Assembly (NCBI GenBank): GCA_963773845.1
Contig: CAVZCU010000011.1
Span: 186,001-250,000 of the forward strand
DNA length: 64,000 nt
Direction: 5' to 3'
Source of the DNA: SIAJ01 sp963773845
GTDB taxonomy: Bacteria > Planctomycetota > Planctomycetia > Gemmatales > Gemmataceae
Shown here: in pieces, positions 8,648-19,127 of the stretch
Numbering within the stretch: position 1 is the first letter of the stretch
Layout of the letters: every line of letters begins with the position of its first letter
The notes under the pieces: model-generated
Databases searched by the model: none
Told to the model about the DNA's origin: nothing
Seen by the model: the letters and a program-made list of their open reading frames with translations, nothing else
Program-made: the position numbers and the translations under genes

Positions 8648-10789
8648 ATGAAGCCCTTGCTGGCGTCCCAACTCGCTTTGGCGGTCGCGATTTGCTCCGT
8701 TGCGTCCGCGTCCGCCGACGAACTCTTTCCGTCTGCGACACCAGAAAGTCAGGGACTGCATGCAAAGGATCTCAATGCCCTCGCCGATGTCGTCAAGGGA
8801 TTCGTCAAGGACGGTAAGATCGTCGGCGGCGAATTGCTCGTCGTGAAGAATGGGCGGATGGTGTTTCACCAGGGAATTGGTCTCAAGGACAAAGACAAAA
8901 AGATCGCCATGCCGACCGATGCGATCTTCTGCATTCGCTCGATGACGAAGCCGGTCGTCGGCGTCGCGATTCAAATGCTTTTCGACGAGGGCAAACTTGC
9001 ACTTGATGATAGAATCGCGAAATTCTTGCCCTCGTTCGATAACGACGCTTCACGCGCAATCACCATTCGCCAACTTCTCACGCACACCGGCGGCCTCAAG
9101 CTATCGACGCTACTTACGGTGGGACTGAAAGGCGTTGCGAATGTGCGCGAACTGGCGGACATCATCGGCAAAAATGGACCGGAAGGGGCGCCGGGCAAGA
9201 ACCTCAATTATAGCGACGACGGAGCCGATACGTTGACGGCCGTCGTTGGCGCAATCAGCAAGATGCCGCCAGAGAAATTCATTCAGGATCGCATTCTCGA
9301 TCCGCTCGGAATGAAGGACACCATCTGCGTCCTCAAAAAAGACGATCCACGCATCGAACGAGTTTCGGCCGCCTACGGGGGCGCCACGGGCAACTGGCGG
9401 AAATTCTGGAGACCCGGCGAAACGCCGATCTTCCCATACTTCCTCGGCTCGCAAGGCATGTACTCGACGCCGACGGATTACACCCGGTTTCTCAAACTCA
9501 TTGCCGACGGCGGCAAGTGGAACGGCAAACAATTGCTTAGCAAAGCGGCGATCGAGCGAATCCTGACTCCAACGGAGAAACCGTTTCCAATTCCCACCGG
9601 GTTCATCGATTGGAAACTGTCGTACGGCCAACTCATGATGATTTACCGCGACAAGACCGGCAAATTGTGCGCTTTCGGACACGGCGGATCGGACGGCACG
9701 TTCGCGTACGCGATTCCCGACCAGAATCTCTTCGTCATGTATTTCACACAGTCGCGCAACAACCTCACCTCGATCGATTTCGAGACGGCGCTGCACGGCT
9801 TATTGATTGATCCAACGAAAAAAGGCCGCGATTCGAAACCGGTCGACCGGAAGGCGGTCGCTCCATTCCTCGGGCTCTACTGGTTTGACGCCGTCCAATG
9901 TCCCGTGGAGATTGTCGTTCACGAGGGCAAGCTCGAAGTCGTGTTTCCATGGGAGATCGAATTGGAATTGCGGCCGACCGACGAGGCCAACAAATGGTCC
10001 GCCAAGCTGGCTCCGCAGATCGTAATCGAATTCCAACGCGACGGCGACAAACCGGCGCCCTCCCTGGTGATTCATCAGGCGGGTTTCAAGCAAGAGCTTC
10101 GTCGACTGAAGCACGAAGACGGCCTGCCAACATGGGACGAACTCTTGAAGCTCCGCCAAAAGACGCAGGGCGTTGGCAAGCTTACGAGCCTCGGAGCAAT
10201 TCGCCTGAAGGGTTCGCTGGAGCAACTGCCAGCGAAAAAGAAAGGGACCGTCGAATCGGTTGTCGAAGGCGCGACCCGCTGCTTCATGGAAGCGACCCTT
10301 GGTGGCAACAAGACGACCTGGTTCGTCGACGGCGACAAGGTTTGGGTCAAGGAGGGCGCATCCGCGGCGCAATCGATCACAGGGGCCGAAGCCCAACAGA
10401 TACGCCTGAAGTGCCCGACATTTCCCGTTGCGGACTGGCGGTTGCTTTTCAAGGAGATCGAGGTGCTCAAACGCTTTGAGAAAGGCAAGAAGTCGACAAT
10501 CGTACTGCGCACGATTTGCGACAATGCATCAACGCATTTTCTCTACGTCGACGCCGAAACGGGACGGCTCGTCGGCGACTGCCATATCGAGATCGCGCGA
10601 GGCATCGGCCGCGTCGGCACGCGAATCCAGTACTTGGACTACAAGGACGTCGATGGCGTGCAGTTTCCAACTCGAATTGTCCAAGCATACCAATCTCCGC
10701 TCATCGGCCGATTGGAACAGAAGCTAGACAAGTTCGAGACCAAAGTGAAGTTTCCGGAGCGCACATTTCAACTGAAGAAAGAGAAGTGA
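8648..10789 (+). CDS. Secreted beta-lactamase-fold serine hydrolase with C-terminal LolA-like domain
   Basis: A 713-residue protein with signal peptide (cleavage near ASASA-DE, residue 23). Residues about 30-390 are a class C beta-lactamase/esterase domain: SMTK at 98-101 (nucleophile Ser98, Lys101), YSD at 188-190 in the YxN position, and HGGSDG in the KTG position. The remaining 300 residues include a beta-rich stretch and a final segment (THFLYVDAETGRLVG, then RIQYLDYKDVDGVQFPTRI) typical of LolA/outer-membrane-lipoprotein-sorting-like folds. Substrate is unknown; such proteins hydrolyse esters or peptides at the cell surface. The gene follows the protease by 151 bases but a hairpin separates them. 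Confidence 0.8.
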   Translation: MKPLLASQLALAVAICSVASASADELFPSATPESQGLHAKDLNALADVVKGFVKDGKIVGGELLVVKNGRMVFHQGIGLKDKDKKIAMPTDAIFCIRSMTKPVVGVAIQMLFDEGKLALDDRIAKFLPSFDNDASRAITIRQLLTHTGGLKLSTLLTVGLKGVANVRELADIIGKNGPEGAPGKNLNYSDDGADTLTAVVGAISKMPPEKFIQDRILDPLGMKDTICVLKKDDPRIERVSAAYGGATGNWRKFWRPGETPIFPYFLGSQGMYSTPTDYTRFLKLIADGGKWNGKQLLSKAAIERILTPTEKPFPIPTGFIDWKLSYGQLMMIYRDKTGKLCAFGHGGSDGTFAYAIPDQNLFVMYFTQSRNNLTSIDFETALHGLLIDPTKKGRDSKPVDRKAVAPFLGLYWFDAVQCPVEIVVHEGKLEVVFPWEIELELRPTDEANKWSAKLAPQIVIEFQRDGDKPAPSLVIHQAGFKQELRRLKHEDGLPTWDELLKLRQKTQGVGKLTSLGAIRLKGSLEQLPAKKKGTVESVVEGATRCFMEATLGGNKTTWFVDGDKVWVKEGASAAQSITGAEAQQIRLKCPTFPVADWRLLFKEIEVLKRFEKGKKSTIVLRTICDNASTHFLYVDAETGRLVGDCHIEIARGIGRVGTRIQYLDYKDVDGVQFPTRIVQAYQSPLIGRLEQKLDKFETKVKFPERTFQLKKEK

Positions 10790-10881
10790 GGGAGTCCAGG
10801 CCATCTCATCATGGACCGATGCCCTGCATGCCTGCATAATCACACTTCATGAATTGTTCCCCAAACAGATGGGCGGCTGAT

Positions 10882-11961
10882 ATGCAGATTGTCTCCTACG
10901 CCAAAGCCGTCTCACCTCGAGCGCCAGGCTTCCGAAGTTTGATCGCGTTCCTCGCGGCGGTGATTCCGGCGGCCGCGAATGTCGGCGAAGTGGCGCACGC
11001 GTCCAAGCCGGTCAAGGTATTCATTCTGGCCGGTCAGTCGAACATGGAGGGGAAGGCCAAGGTTTCACTCATGGAATACCAGGCCAAGCAACCTGCGACT
11101 CGCGATCTCTTCAAGGAATGGCGTACGGGCGATCGATGGGTGGAGCGCGACGACGTCTGGATCAAGTTCCTCAAACGCAAGGGAAACCTGACGATCGGTT
11201 ATGGCTCTCCGGGCTGCATCGGTCCCGAATTGGAGTTTGGTCGGGTCGTTGGCAATCGATACGCCGAACAGGTCCTGCTAATCAAGACCGCCTGGGGCGG
11301 CAGAAGCCTCTATCGGGATTTTCGTCCGCCCCGTGCGGGACTACCCAGCGCCGATGTGCTCGACAAGTTGCTCGCCAATCTGCGAAAGAAGAAGCCCGAT
11401 GCAACCCTGGACGACGTCAAGAAGCCATTCGGCGAATCGTACCGGATGATGGTGGAGGAGGTCATGGCTACGCTTGCTCACCTCAAGACCGATTTTCCGA
11501 ATTATGCGGACCAGGGTTACGAGTTAGCGGGCTTCGTCTGGTTCCAGGGCTGGAATGATATGATCAGCCCCGACTACACGCAGGAGTACACTGCCAACCT
11601 GGCACATCTGATCCGCGACGTCCGAAAGGACTTCAAGTCGCCAAACCTGCCGATCGTCATTGGCCAGATGGGCGTGGATGGCGAGAGCCCCAGTGCCAAC
11701 GTCCGCAAGTTCAAAGAAGCACAGGCGAAGATCCTGGACCTGCCTGAATTCAAGGGCAATGTTGCCTTGGTGAAAACCGACCGGTTCTGGGACCCGGAGG
11801 CGGCGGCAATTTTCAAGAAGGGATGGCGCATGCATCTCGACGAGTGGAACAAAGTCGGCAGCGACTATCCTTACCACTATCTGGGCAGTGCCAAGACCAT
11901 GCTCCGAATCGGCCAGGCGTTCGGCGAGGCGATCCTCGAAATGCAGGATCGCCAGAAGTAA
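10882..11961 (+). CDS. SASA-type carbohydrate esterase (sialate O-acetylesterase-like)
   Basis: A 359-residue exported protein. The start at 10882 gives a signal-like N-terminus (SLIAFLAAVIPAAANVG); an ATG 33 bases upstream is also in frame. The diagnostic block is VKVFILAGQSNMEGKA, with the expected nucleophile Ser in GQSNMEG near residue 53, followed by GPELEFGR and GFVWFQGWND, which match blocks of the SASA/DUF303 SGNH-like family. The partner His is probably in the C-terminal HYLGSAKTM. These enzymes remove acetyl groups from sugars of complex polysaccharides. No polysaccharide cluster surrounds it, so it may act alone in the periplasm. Confidence 0.8.
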   Translation: MQIVSYAKAVSPRAPGFRSLIAFLAAVIPAAANVGEVAHASKPVKVFILAGQSNMEGKAKVSLMEYQAKQPATRDLFKEWRTGDRWVERDDVWIKFLKRKGNLTIGYGSPGCIGPELEFGRVVGNRYAEQVLLIKTAWGGRSLYRDFRPPRAGLPSADVLDKLLANLRKKKPDATLDDVKKPFGESYRMMVEEVMATLAHLKTDFPNYADQGYELAGFVWFQGWNDMISPDYTQEYTANLAHLIRDVRKDFKSPNLPIVIGQMGVDGESPSANVRKFKEAQAKILDLPEFKGNVALVKTDRFWDPEAAAIFKKGWRMHLDEWNKVGSDYPYHYLGSAKTMLRIGQAFGEAILEMQDRQK

Positions 11962-12285
11962 GTTGCAACTGCCTGCTGCCGTGGCGGCCGGGGCTTCATT
12001 TCTTAGCAAATAGACGTGCGATGCGGCCGGTACCAGCCGCCCATGCGCAGAAATCTGCCCTTTCATCGGCTATGCAGCCGTCATTCTGATAATAGTTTGC
12101 GAAACGCATCGTTTTCCGAGGTTTTTGATCGCTCGGCCATGTTTGGCCAAATACGGCAGACCTCACGAATTCGCGTCAATTTCGCGCCGATCTCAATTCC
12201 GGGTATGAGAATTGCTTCCCTAACTCTCGTCTGACTCGGCCATGAAGATGAACAGTGCCGAAAGTCTTCGGCAAGGATGAAAGCG
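11962..12285 (+). other. Intergenic region
   Basis: About 320 bases without a supported gene. It must contain the promoter of the small gene at 12286, whose AAGGA ribosome site is at 12273-12277. Nothing else is recognised. Confidence 0.3.
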
Positions 12286-12561
12286 ATGGCGAATGCAGTG
12301 AATCACCTATCTGTTGCGTATGTCAATGCGCCTACAGGCTATGCCAATGATCTTTGTGAAAAGGTCCGATCGTATGGGGTGCATCTGACCTTGGTTCCGG
12401 CCGAGCGGGGCGTTGTATTGGAAGGAATCTCGCCCACGTTTTATGGCAAGCAAATGGCTCAGGAATTGGCTCGACAGGCCCGTCTGGTGGTGGTCGCAAA
12501 TCGAATCCACGTCGATCGACGAATGGCTGGCAGCACCCATGGCGCTTTGTCGGCATCTTAG
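12286..12561 (+). CDS. Small BON-domain-like protein
   Basis: A 91-residue protein. The ATG at 12286 has AAGGA eight bases upstream; an ATG nine bases earlier is also possible. The central part (ERGVVLEGISPTFYGKQMAQ, then ARLVVVANRIHV) follows the pattern of planctomycete BON-type modules: a strand-turn 'v.LeG.v.s.y.kq.aqe', then a closing strand 'v.NrI.V'. BON domains bind membranes or other macromolecules. There is no signal peptide, so the protein is probably cytoplasmic. The fold call rests on pattern only. Confidence 0.55.
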   Translation: MANAVNHLSVAYVNAPTGYANDLCEKVRSYGVHLTLVPAERGVVLEGISPTFYGKQMAQELARQARLVVVANRIHVDRRMAGSTHGALSAS

Positions 12562-12600
12562 TCGTAGGGCGGATTGGAAATCCGTCCCATAGTCCGCTTG

Positions 12601-14383
12601 CTACCGGCGACGAGCCGTCGATAACCACCAAGCCTCGATGCGCTCCCAGGCCGGGCTGTCCGGGGCTGCCTTGGCAGCGTGGAGGATGCGTTCAATCGCC
12701 TGCCATCGCACCGGCTTGCCGCAGTCGATTCGTTGCAAATCTCGCGTAAGCACCGGATAACTTACACGCAGTCGGGGACTCAGGGCTCGAGCGCTCGACG
12801 CCGCCTCACCAATGAGCAAGCGCACCTCGACGCCCAGCGGCGCAAGCCCCGCTTCCTCCAATCGCCGACGATATTGCGCTTGCCAATCCGCCCGGATGGC
12901 CACGAAATCAGCGACGCCGCACGCTTGGCCGACGCGTTCCAATACCGGCCAGGGAGGGACTTCCCGACCGACAGCCACCGCCTTCAATCGTCCCGGCCAA
13001 ATGCCGAATACGCCCGCCTCTTTCAGCATTCGCGTCAACGGGACCAGTCCCCCTTCCCGTTCGACCAGCAGGCCGACCATGTCCACGACCGATTTCGGCG
13101 CTCGCCAGCCGGCCAGGCGAGTTTGCTCGGCCCTCCTACGGGTCAGTAAGTCCTCGACGCGCTGCTGCCCTGCCTTCTCGAGAGCGGCTAGCACACGCGC
13201 CTGGGCAGGTTCGCTCAGTCGGATCACGCCGCGTTCAATGCGTTGGTATTCGAGCGGTGAATAGCCGAGAATCGCTTCCATGTCGCGAATGGCAAAACCG
13301 AATGCCTCACGCCGCAGCCGCAATTCGACCCAAGTTTCCGGGCGATGGCGTTGCAGAAACCGGGCCCGCCGTTTCTCCCAGCGACACACCAGGTCGTTCC
13401 GTTCATCCGGATCATCGGTGAGAACCGCGGCGAGTCCGGCCGGGTAGGCATGGGCCGAATAGGCTCCGCCTTCCTCGATATGTTTGACCGATTGCGCCGG
13501 CTTTTTGCCGCCGATGCCAAACAGGTCGGCAAGTTCCCGTCGTTCGATGCCGCGGGATACCCTCAGCTTGCGAACGCGTGTCCCGAATGTGTCCGCGGGG
13601 CCGGAGTATTGTTCTCGTTCGCCCCGCGCCAGATTTGTTTGAGGTGCTGGAATTCGCCATCTTCGCGGCTAAGGCTTTTTGCCGCCTTGGCGACGAGTTC
13701 CCAGGCGGGAAGTTCCAGGTAGCGTAACTTGCGCAAAGCGGCCGTTCCGACTCCGAGTCCCGGCAGGTCTTTTTCCGCATAACCGGCCCGATGGCAGAGC
13801 GCCCAGAACTCCGCCAACGGCTCTGGATAGCCGCGTTCGAGTAGTCGCTCCCTCTCCGCTGTGTGCCAGAGCGGCTCCGCGGCCGCCGGCTCCTCACCAC
13901 CCGCGCGGCAAATCTCGCGCAATAGCGGTAACGGAAGTGGGAAGCGGCCGCGGCGATATTCCCACAAGGTCGAAGGGCTGATGCCGACCCGCCGAGCCAA
14001 TTCGCGTGCCGACCCAGCCTGCACTTCCAACCAGGCGATCAACTCGGTCAACGTGCCGCGCTTTCCTGCATAGAGACGACGAACTTCGTCGAGAAGTTCG
14101 GCCTTCACTTTGGCACGCTTGTAGAAGGTGAGCAGCCGTTGCAGGAGCCGCCGGGTCGGAGCATGGATACCGAGTTCGAGATCGCGAAGCGTCCCGCGGC
14201 TAATGCCGGAACGGCGCGAAAATTCCAGCCGCGTGATGCCGAGTTCCTTGGCGCGAATCGTGACGAGCAGACGAGCGAGCGGCGGGGCGCCTCGGCGCGA
14301 TGGAGCGATTTCTCGCGCAAGTGAAGGTTGCGCAACGCGTGGCCATGCAGATGGCCATTCGTGCTGGGTTGGCCGAGCGACAT
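12601..14383 (-). CDS. Protein with multiple tandem HTH (XRE-like) modules, two apparent frameshifts
   Basis: Reading from an ATG at 14383 (MSLGQPSTNGHL, preceded by GAGGGA), the protein shifts frame at a GGGG run (14284-14287) and again at a CCCC run (13622-13625), then ends at 12601; about 594 residues if both are restored. Each restored join is smooth (AEAP to PPLARLL; QIWRG to EREQYSG). At least five and perhaps six helix-turn-helix modules follow one another: ELGITRLEFSRRSGISRGTL, SARELARRVGISPSTLWEY, RELADLFGIGGKK, IRDMEAILGYSPLEYQRIE, VPLTRMLKEAGVFGIWPGRL, and a looser one near SARALSPRLRVSYPVLTRDL. No sensor or catalytic domain is seen. It may bind a long or repeated DNA site. Indels could be sequencing errors or real decay. 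Confidence 0.6.
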
Positions 14384-14686
14384 GAATCCCTCGCGCACGG
14401 GTTCCGAGCCGGCAAGGGGCGGGACTAATTCAAGCGGGCACGATGAATCGCAAGCACGGTGTCGAAGCTGGCGGGATATCCGAAGGGCGATCAGTGGGTG
14501 CCAGGTGGGATTTCAGGTGGCACCGCGGGGATGAGAATGAATTTAGTTGTAACGACCGCGGAATGCAACTGGAATCTGCAACGGATGGCAATTCCGTATC
14601 ACCCGAATGGGCGTACGGCCGTTGCCGCCGACCCCGAACGCAAAATTCCGACGATTGAATTCGCACCCCGCTCACTTCGCCGCGGT
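14384..14686 (-). other. Intergenic region
   Basis: About 300 bases between the SecA stop and the HTH-protein start, both on the reverse strand. No conserved frame is visible; it should hold the promoter of the HTH gene. Confidence 0.3.
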
Positions 14687-16705
14687 TCAATCGACAAACG
14701 GGTCCGCTCCGAGGTCGCCCAAAAGGTCCTTTCGCTGCCGTTCGTAATGCATCAAATCGAGGCGCTGGCGATAGTGCTTTCGCTCCGTCTTCTTTTGCGA
14801 AATTACGAATAATCGTCGAAACTGATTCCAGTCGCGATTGCCGCCTGCCCGTCCCAGTTCAATGAGCTTCTGATGCCGTTCCGGCGTCAGCACTTCGAGG
14901 ATCTTGTCTTCCAAAGAAAGGTACAACTGGCCGCTGCCCGGATCGCCCTGACGGCCCGCGCGGCCGAGAAGCTGCCGGTCGATCCGGATCGCTTCGTGGC
15001 GTTCCGTTGCAATCACGTGCAAGCCGCCCGCCGCCGATACGCCTGGGCCGAGCTTGATGTCCGTTCCGCGGCCGGCCATATTCGTCGCGACTGTCACCAT
15101 CCCCGGCTGGCCTGCCTGCGAGACGATCAAAGCCTCTTCCTTGTCTTGCTTCGCGTTGAGCACGCGATGAGGAATGCCGAGGGCCGTCAGTCGCGACGAA
15201 ACCGCCTCCGACTTTTCCACCGATCGAGTGCCGAGCAGCACCGGTCGCCCGGCTTCGCGCATCCGCTTCACTTCTTGAACGATCGCGTCGAATTTCTGCG
15301 CCTCGGTCGGAAACACCAGATCCGCCGCCCGCGTTCGTTTGATCGGCTTGTTGGTCGGCACCTGGACGACCCAGAGTTTGTACACGCGGCGAATCTCCTT
15401 CCAGTTCTGCACCGCGGTGCCGGTCATGCCGGCGAGCTTTTCATAATGGCGAAAGTAACTCTGATAAGTGATCGACGCCGCATGGTCCGCCGCGACGTGG
15501 ATCGGTGCTTTTTCCTTGGCTTCGACCGCCTGATGCAGCCCTTCGCGCCAGTGTCGATCGGGCATTGGCCGGCCGGTGCTCTCGTCGACAATCACCACCT
15601 TGTTTTCGATGACCATGTAATGGTGATCGAGCACGAAGCGATGGTTGGCTTGAATCGCCTTTTCGATCGCCTCGATCAACTTGTCGAATGCCGGCGCGTG
15701 CGGGCCGCTGGGAGGGCTCGAATAACGGGCCATTTGCCGCCCTGACTCGGTCACCTCAATCTTGTCTTTCTTGACATCGAGCGTGAAATGCTCGCCGAAC
15801 CGCATCTGCTTGGCAATGTCGTCCGCCCAGTAATACATCACGCACTCTTCGGGCTTGGCTTCGCGGGTGGGCGCGCTAATGATGAGCGGGGTTCGGGCTT
15901 CGTCGATGAAAATGCTGTCCGCCTCGTCAACCAAGGCGAAGAAATGGCCACGCTGAACGCGCGGGTCGGCGGGTGATTGCCCAGCTTGAACGGTCCACGG
16001 TCCCCAGAACGGCGTGCTCGCCACCTGCCCGCCGCTGCGCTTCAGCCGGTCGCGCAGGAAGTCGAAACCAAATTCGGACGCGGTGCCGTAGGTCACATCC
16101 CTCCGATAGACCGCCTGCCGTTCTCCGTCCTCCATCTTCTGTTGCAGGAATCCGACGCTCAGTCCCAGTGCCTGATAAACCGGGCTCATCAATTCGGCGT
16201 CGCGCTTGGCGAGGTAGTCGTTGACGGTCGCGACATGCACGCCGCGGCCGGCAAGGGCCCGCAGGAAGACGGGAAACGCCGCCGTCAACGTCTTGCCTTC
16301 GCCGGTGGCCAGTTCGGTCAGCGCCCCCTCGAACATGACCATGCCGGCCGCGAGTTGCACGTCGAACGCCCGCATGCCCAGCATTCGCCACACGGCGACG
16401 GAACAGAGGCCGAATCCCTCGGCGATGAACTCGCGACTCATGTCGCCGGCCCGCGATCGGCCACGAAGCTGGTTCGCCCGCGACTTGATTTCTTCGGACG
16501 AAAGCTTGCCGAACATTTGCTCGTAGTGACGAATGCGCGGAACGAGCAACGCGGCCCGAGCCAAACGCCGAACGGCCGGTCCGCCGAGCTGGGCCATCAT
16601 CTGGTTCTTCGCCATCGGGCCCAGCCTTCCAGAGTAGGGCTCGTCCGGCGGGCAGGGATTCGCGACCGATTCAATCAATCGTTCGGCAACAGCAGCATCG
16701 CTCAC
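14687..16705 (-). CDS. secA: SecA-type preprotein translocase ATPase, short form
   Basis: A 672-residue DEAD-like motor. Walker A is ELATGEGKTLTAAFPVFL, followed by HVATVNDYLAKRDAE and the SecA signature LVDEADSIFIDEARTPLIIS. The preprotein cross-linking region and the second motor domain (MAGRGTDIKLGPGV, RIDRQLLGRAGRQGDPGS) are present. It stops soon after, at LLGDLGADPFVD, so the long helical scaffold is short and the C-terminal linker and zinc-binding tail are absent. At about two-thirds of normal SecA length, it is either the planctomycete-type SecA or a second, SecA2-like paralogue. It drives polypeptides through SecYEG at the cytoplasmic face. Confidence 0.85.
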   Translation of the reverse strand: MSDAAVAERLIESVANPCPPDEPYSGRLGPMAKNQMMAQLGGPAVRRLARAALLVPRIRHYEQMFGKLSSEEIKSRANQLRGRSRAGDMSREFIAEGFGLCSVAVWRMLGMRAFDVQLAAGMVMFEGALTELATGEGKTLTAAFPVFLRALAGRGVHVATVNDYLAKRDAELMSPVYQALGLSVGFLQQKMEDGERQAVYRRDVTYGTASEFGFDFLRDRLKRSGGQVASTPFWGPWTVQAGQSPADPRVQRGHFFALVDEADSIFIDEARTPLIISAPTREAKPEECVMYYWADDIAKQMRFGEHFTLDVKKDKIEVTESGRQMARYSSPPSGPHAPAFDKLIEAIEKAIQANHRFVLDHHYMVIENKVVIVDESTGRPMPDRHWREGLHQAVEAKEKAPIHVAADHAASITYQSYFRHYEKLAGMTGTAVQNWKEIRRVYKLWVVQVPTNKPIKRTRAADLVFPTEAQKFDAIVQEVKRMREAGRPVLLGTRSVEKSEAVSSRLTALGIPHRVLNAKQDKEEALIVSQAGQPGMVTVATNMAGRGTDIKLGPGVSAAGGLHVIATERHEAIRIDRQLLGRAGRQGDPGSGQLYLSLEDKILEVLTPERHQKLIELGRAGGNRDWNQFRRLFVISQKKTERKHYRQRLDLMHYERQRKDLLGDLGADPFVD

Positions 16706-16785
16706 GGCAATTGCACTCTCAAGGTTGGCGGGACGGATTATTGTACCGGCCGGGAGGCCAGCACGGGGGTCGTCTCAGTAGGCTT

Positions 16786-16811
16786 AGCCGGTCCTTGTGC
16801 CTGGACCGGCT
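16786..16811 (-). terminator. Hairpin at the end of the transglutaminase gene
   Basis: Nine-base arms AGCCGGTCC (16786-16794) and GGACCGGCT (16803-16811) with an 8-base loop start at the stop codon of the reverse-strand gene. It probably ends that transcript. Confidence 0.5.
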
Positions 16812-19127
16812 TACGCTAATGCTCGTTCCAAGCGTCTTAGCGCGTTTTCCAAGTTCGCGATTTCATTCGTGGTTGGCTTCATTTGTCCAAAGCGCTCCGC
16901 ATAGTAGGCAGCGATCACTTCAGCCGGCACATGCGATAGAGAGGCCATTCCCGGGCGAGCGGCAATCAAGGCCCCGACGGTATCTGCATATTCGCGCGCG
17001 GTGGTTCCCGGCGTCCAGGGGTAGCCGGCACGGGTCAGGGCGGCCGCGAGCCGGCGAACGGCGTTCGGAAAACCGACGAACATCGCCGCTCGCTTTCGGG
17101 CCTTTCGCCGCCAGACGATTAGTGTGCTCAAGACCAGAGCGCTGGCGGCCAGATAGAGCCCGCCGAATTCGTCCAATAGCCACGCCTCAACGGAATCGAC
17201 GGCTTGTTCGCGCGACTCCTGGTTATAGGTCAGGAGAAGTGTTTTGAGAATCGCTTCCCATTTTTGTTTGGCTTGCTCGAGAAGAGTGGACTTGGTGTCG
17301 GTGTCTTCTTGCGGGATTGCCGGCGTGGGATCGAGCGAGAGCCAGTACATCGGCTTCCAGGTCGTGGGCAAAGTGAACCACTCCGCGCCCAGGCCCCCGG
17401 TCAGGCCGGGAATGGCCGCGGCTCCATCGATCGTCGAACCGTAGTCCCAGGCAGCTCCGAACGGGTGCTCCTTTGCGGGCAATAGCACTTCAACCCAGGC
17501 ATGGGCTTCGTCCTCGTGGACCTCGTACCAGCCGTCGCCGCGGGCGGTGCACCCGCGATAACCCAGCACCATTTGTGCGGGAATACCCTGCGAACGTAGC
17601 ATCAACGCCAGAGCCGTGGCAAAGCGCTGGCAATGTCCCGCCTTGGTATTGAGAAGAAAGTCTTCCGCTGGATCAATTGTTTTATCCTTCCGCTTGAGGT
17701 CGAGGGTGTACGAGAACTCCCCGGACGACGCGAGATGTCGCTCGAATGCCCGGGCAATGGCTTCGTGGTATTGCGGCAAGCGGTTCTGCACCGGATCCAC
17801 ATCCGTCAACACCGACGGTGGAAGGGAGCCTTCGGTCACCAGTCGCTCAATCAAACGGTCGCTGTAATCCTTGAGCTGGTACAGACCGCGTGGCAATCGG
17901 GCCAGGTACGTCGTCCGTGTGCCGATCGCAACGCGCGTGACCGGGCCTTCGCCAGGCCGGGTCGGCGGCGCCCACGCCTGGAGGTATTGAGGACGGCCGG
18001 AATCGTAGCTGAGAGCGCCATCAAACGAGCCGTCCGATTTGTGTACCCAACTCCAATAGTTTCTGTCATCCAGCCGGCTGAGGATCGGCGAGAGCTTCCC
18101 TGCACGCCAGGCCACGGGATCGGCGATCGGTGGTCGTCCGGCAAGGCGGGGGTGCAATACATACGTGAGATAGACCGTGCCGGGCCCCAGGTCGGGCAGC
18201 GACGAATACGGTTGCTGCGTCATGCGCGGCGGGCTGATCGCACGGTCTCCCGTATGCAAGCCCGACTGATTGCGCTCCCAGCGGCCAAGATCGTAGCTGT
18301 GGAAGCAAGCGGCGCGGAATCGCTGGTCGGCGGGGAAGTCCAGGACGGGTCGGCCGTCCGGTGTCGTGGCATGGAACTCAAAGGCCAACTCGGAATTCAC
18401 GTCGACGGTGCCAGTCTTGTTCATGTCCAGCGGTCCGTCGCTCAATCCGGTCATGGCATGTCCGCGCGTATTCAGCGCGAGTTCCCATTCGGCGCCCGAC
18501 CGCGGGGTGGCCCAGAACAGTGGAATGGCGGCGGCGCCGGTCAAAGCGACCCAGAGGAGTCGCCGGACGCACCGCCTTCCAGCGGCTGACCGAAAGCAGT
18601 CGGTCGGCCGATTGCGGACCGAGTTCCCGGTAGAGTTGGAAGTTCACCAGGCTCCAAACGAAAACAACCGCATAGACGACGAAGATCAGGATGAACATAC
18701 CGTCCATCGCCATCGCGCAGGCGAGTGCCATCGCCAATAGACTCAGCCCATACATCGCCCAGTAATCGCCGACGTGCTTGGGGCGCAGCATCTTGGCTGG
18801 GATCAGGATCATCAACACCGGTGCGAGATAGGGAAGGGCGCTGGCCGGCCACGGAAGCGTTTCCGCGATGCCCGTCGGCGGCCGCACAACTTGGAAGATC
18901 GCCCACAAGCCGAGCAGGCCAGCCAGTCCAATTCCGACCACGTTTGCGTGGCGCAGCGAGAGCTGCCAGCGACCATCGATGATGAAGGCGCCCGCAAGGA
19001 CGACCAGGCTAAATCCAGTGAGGTACGGAATCTCGGGTAGTAGGTCGCCCCCGGCCACTCCAATCGCAAGAATGGCGATGGCGAGCGATAGATAAAGACT
19101 TGTGCGAAATGCGCGAAGTGGACGCAT
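16811..19127 (-). CDS. TgpA-like membrane transglutaminase (one apparent frameshift)
   Basis: The N-terminal part (from ATG 19127, MRPLRAFRTSLYLSLAIAIL) has about six membrane segments of the DUF3488/TgpA type. Near 18565 the frame changes: SRWKAV should join RRLLWVALTGAAAIPLFW, which fits one extra base in GTCCGG. The rest runs to 16811, about 770 residues in total. The transglutaminase core is clear: KAGHCQRFATALALML (Cys), DEAHAWVEV (His), YWLSLDPTP (Asp). A final membrane segment (LYLAASALVLSTLIVW) and a DUF4129-like C-terminal domain with YADTVGALIAA and AAYYAERFG follow. This is the full TgpA plan. It presumably acts on peptides or proteins in the periplasm. Confidence 0.85.
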
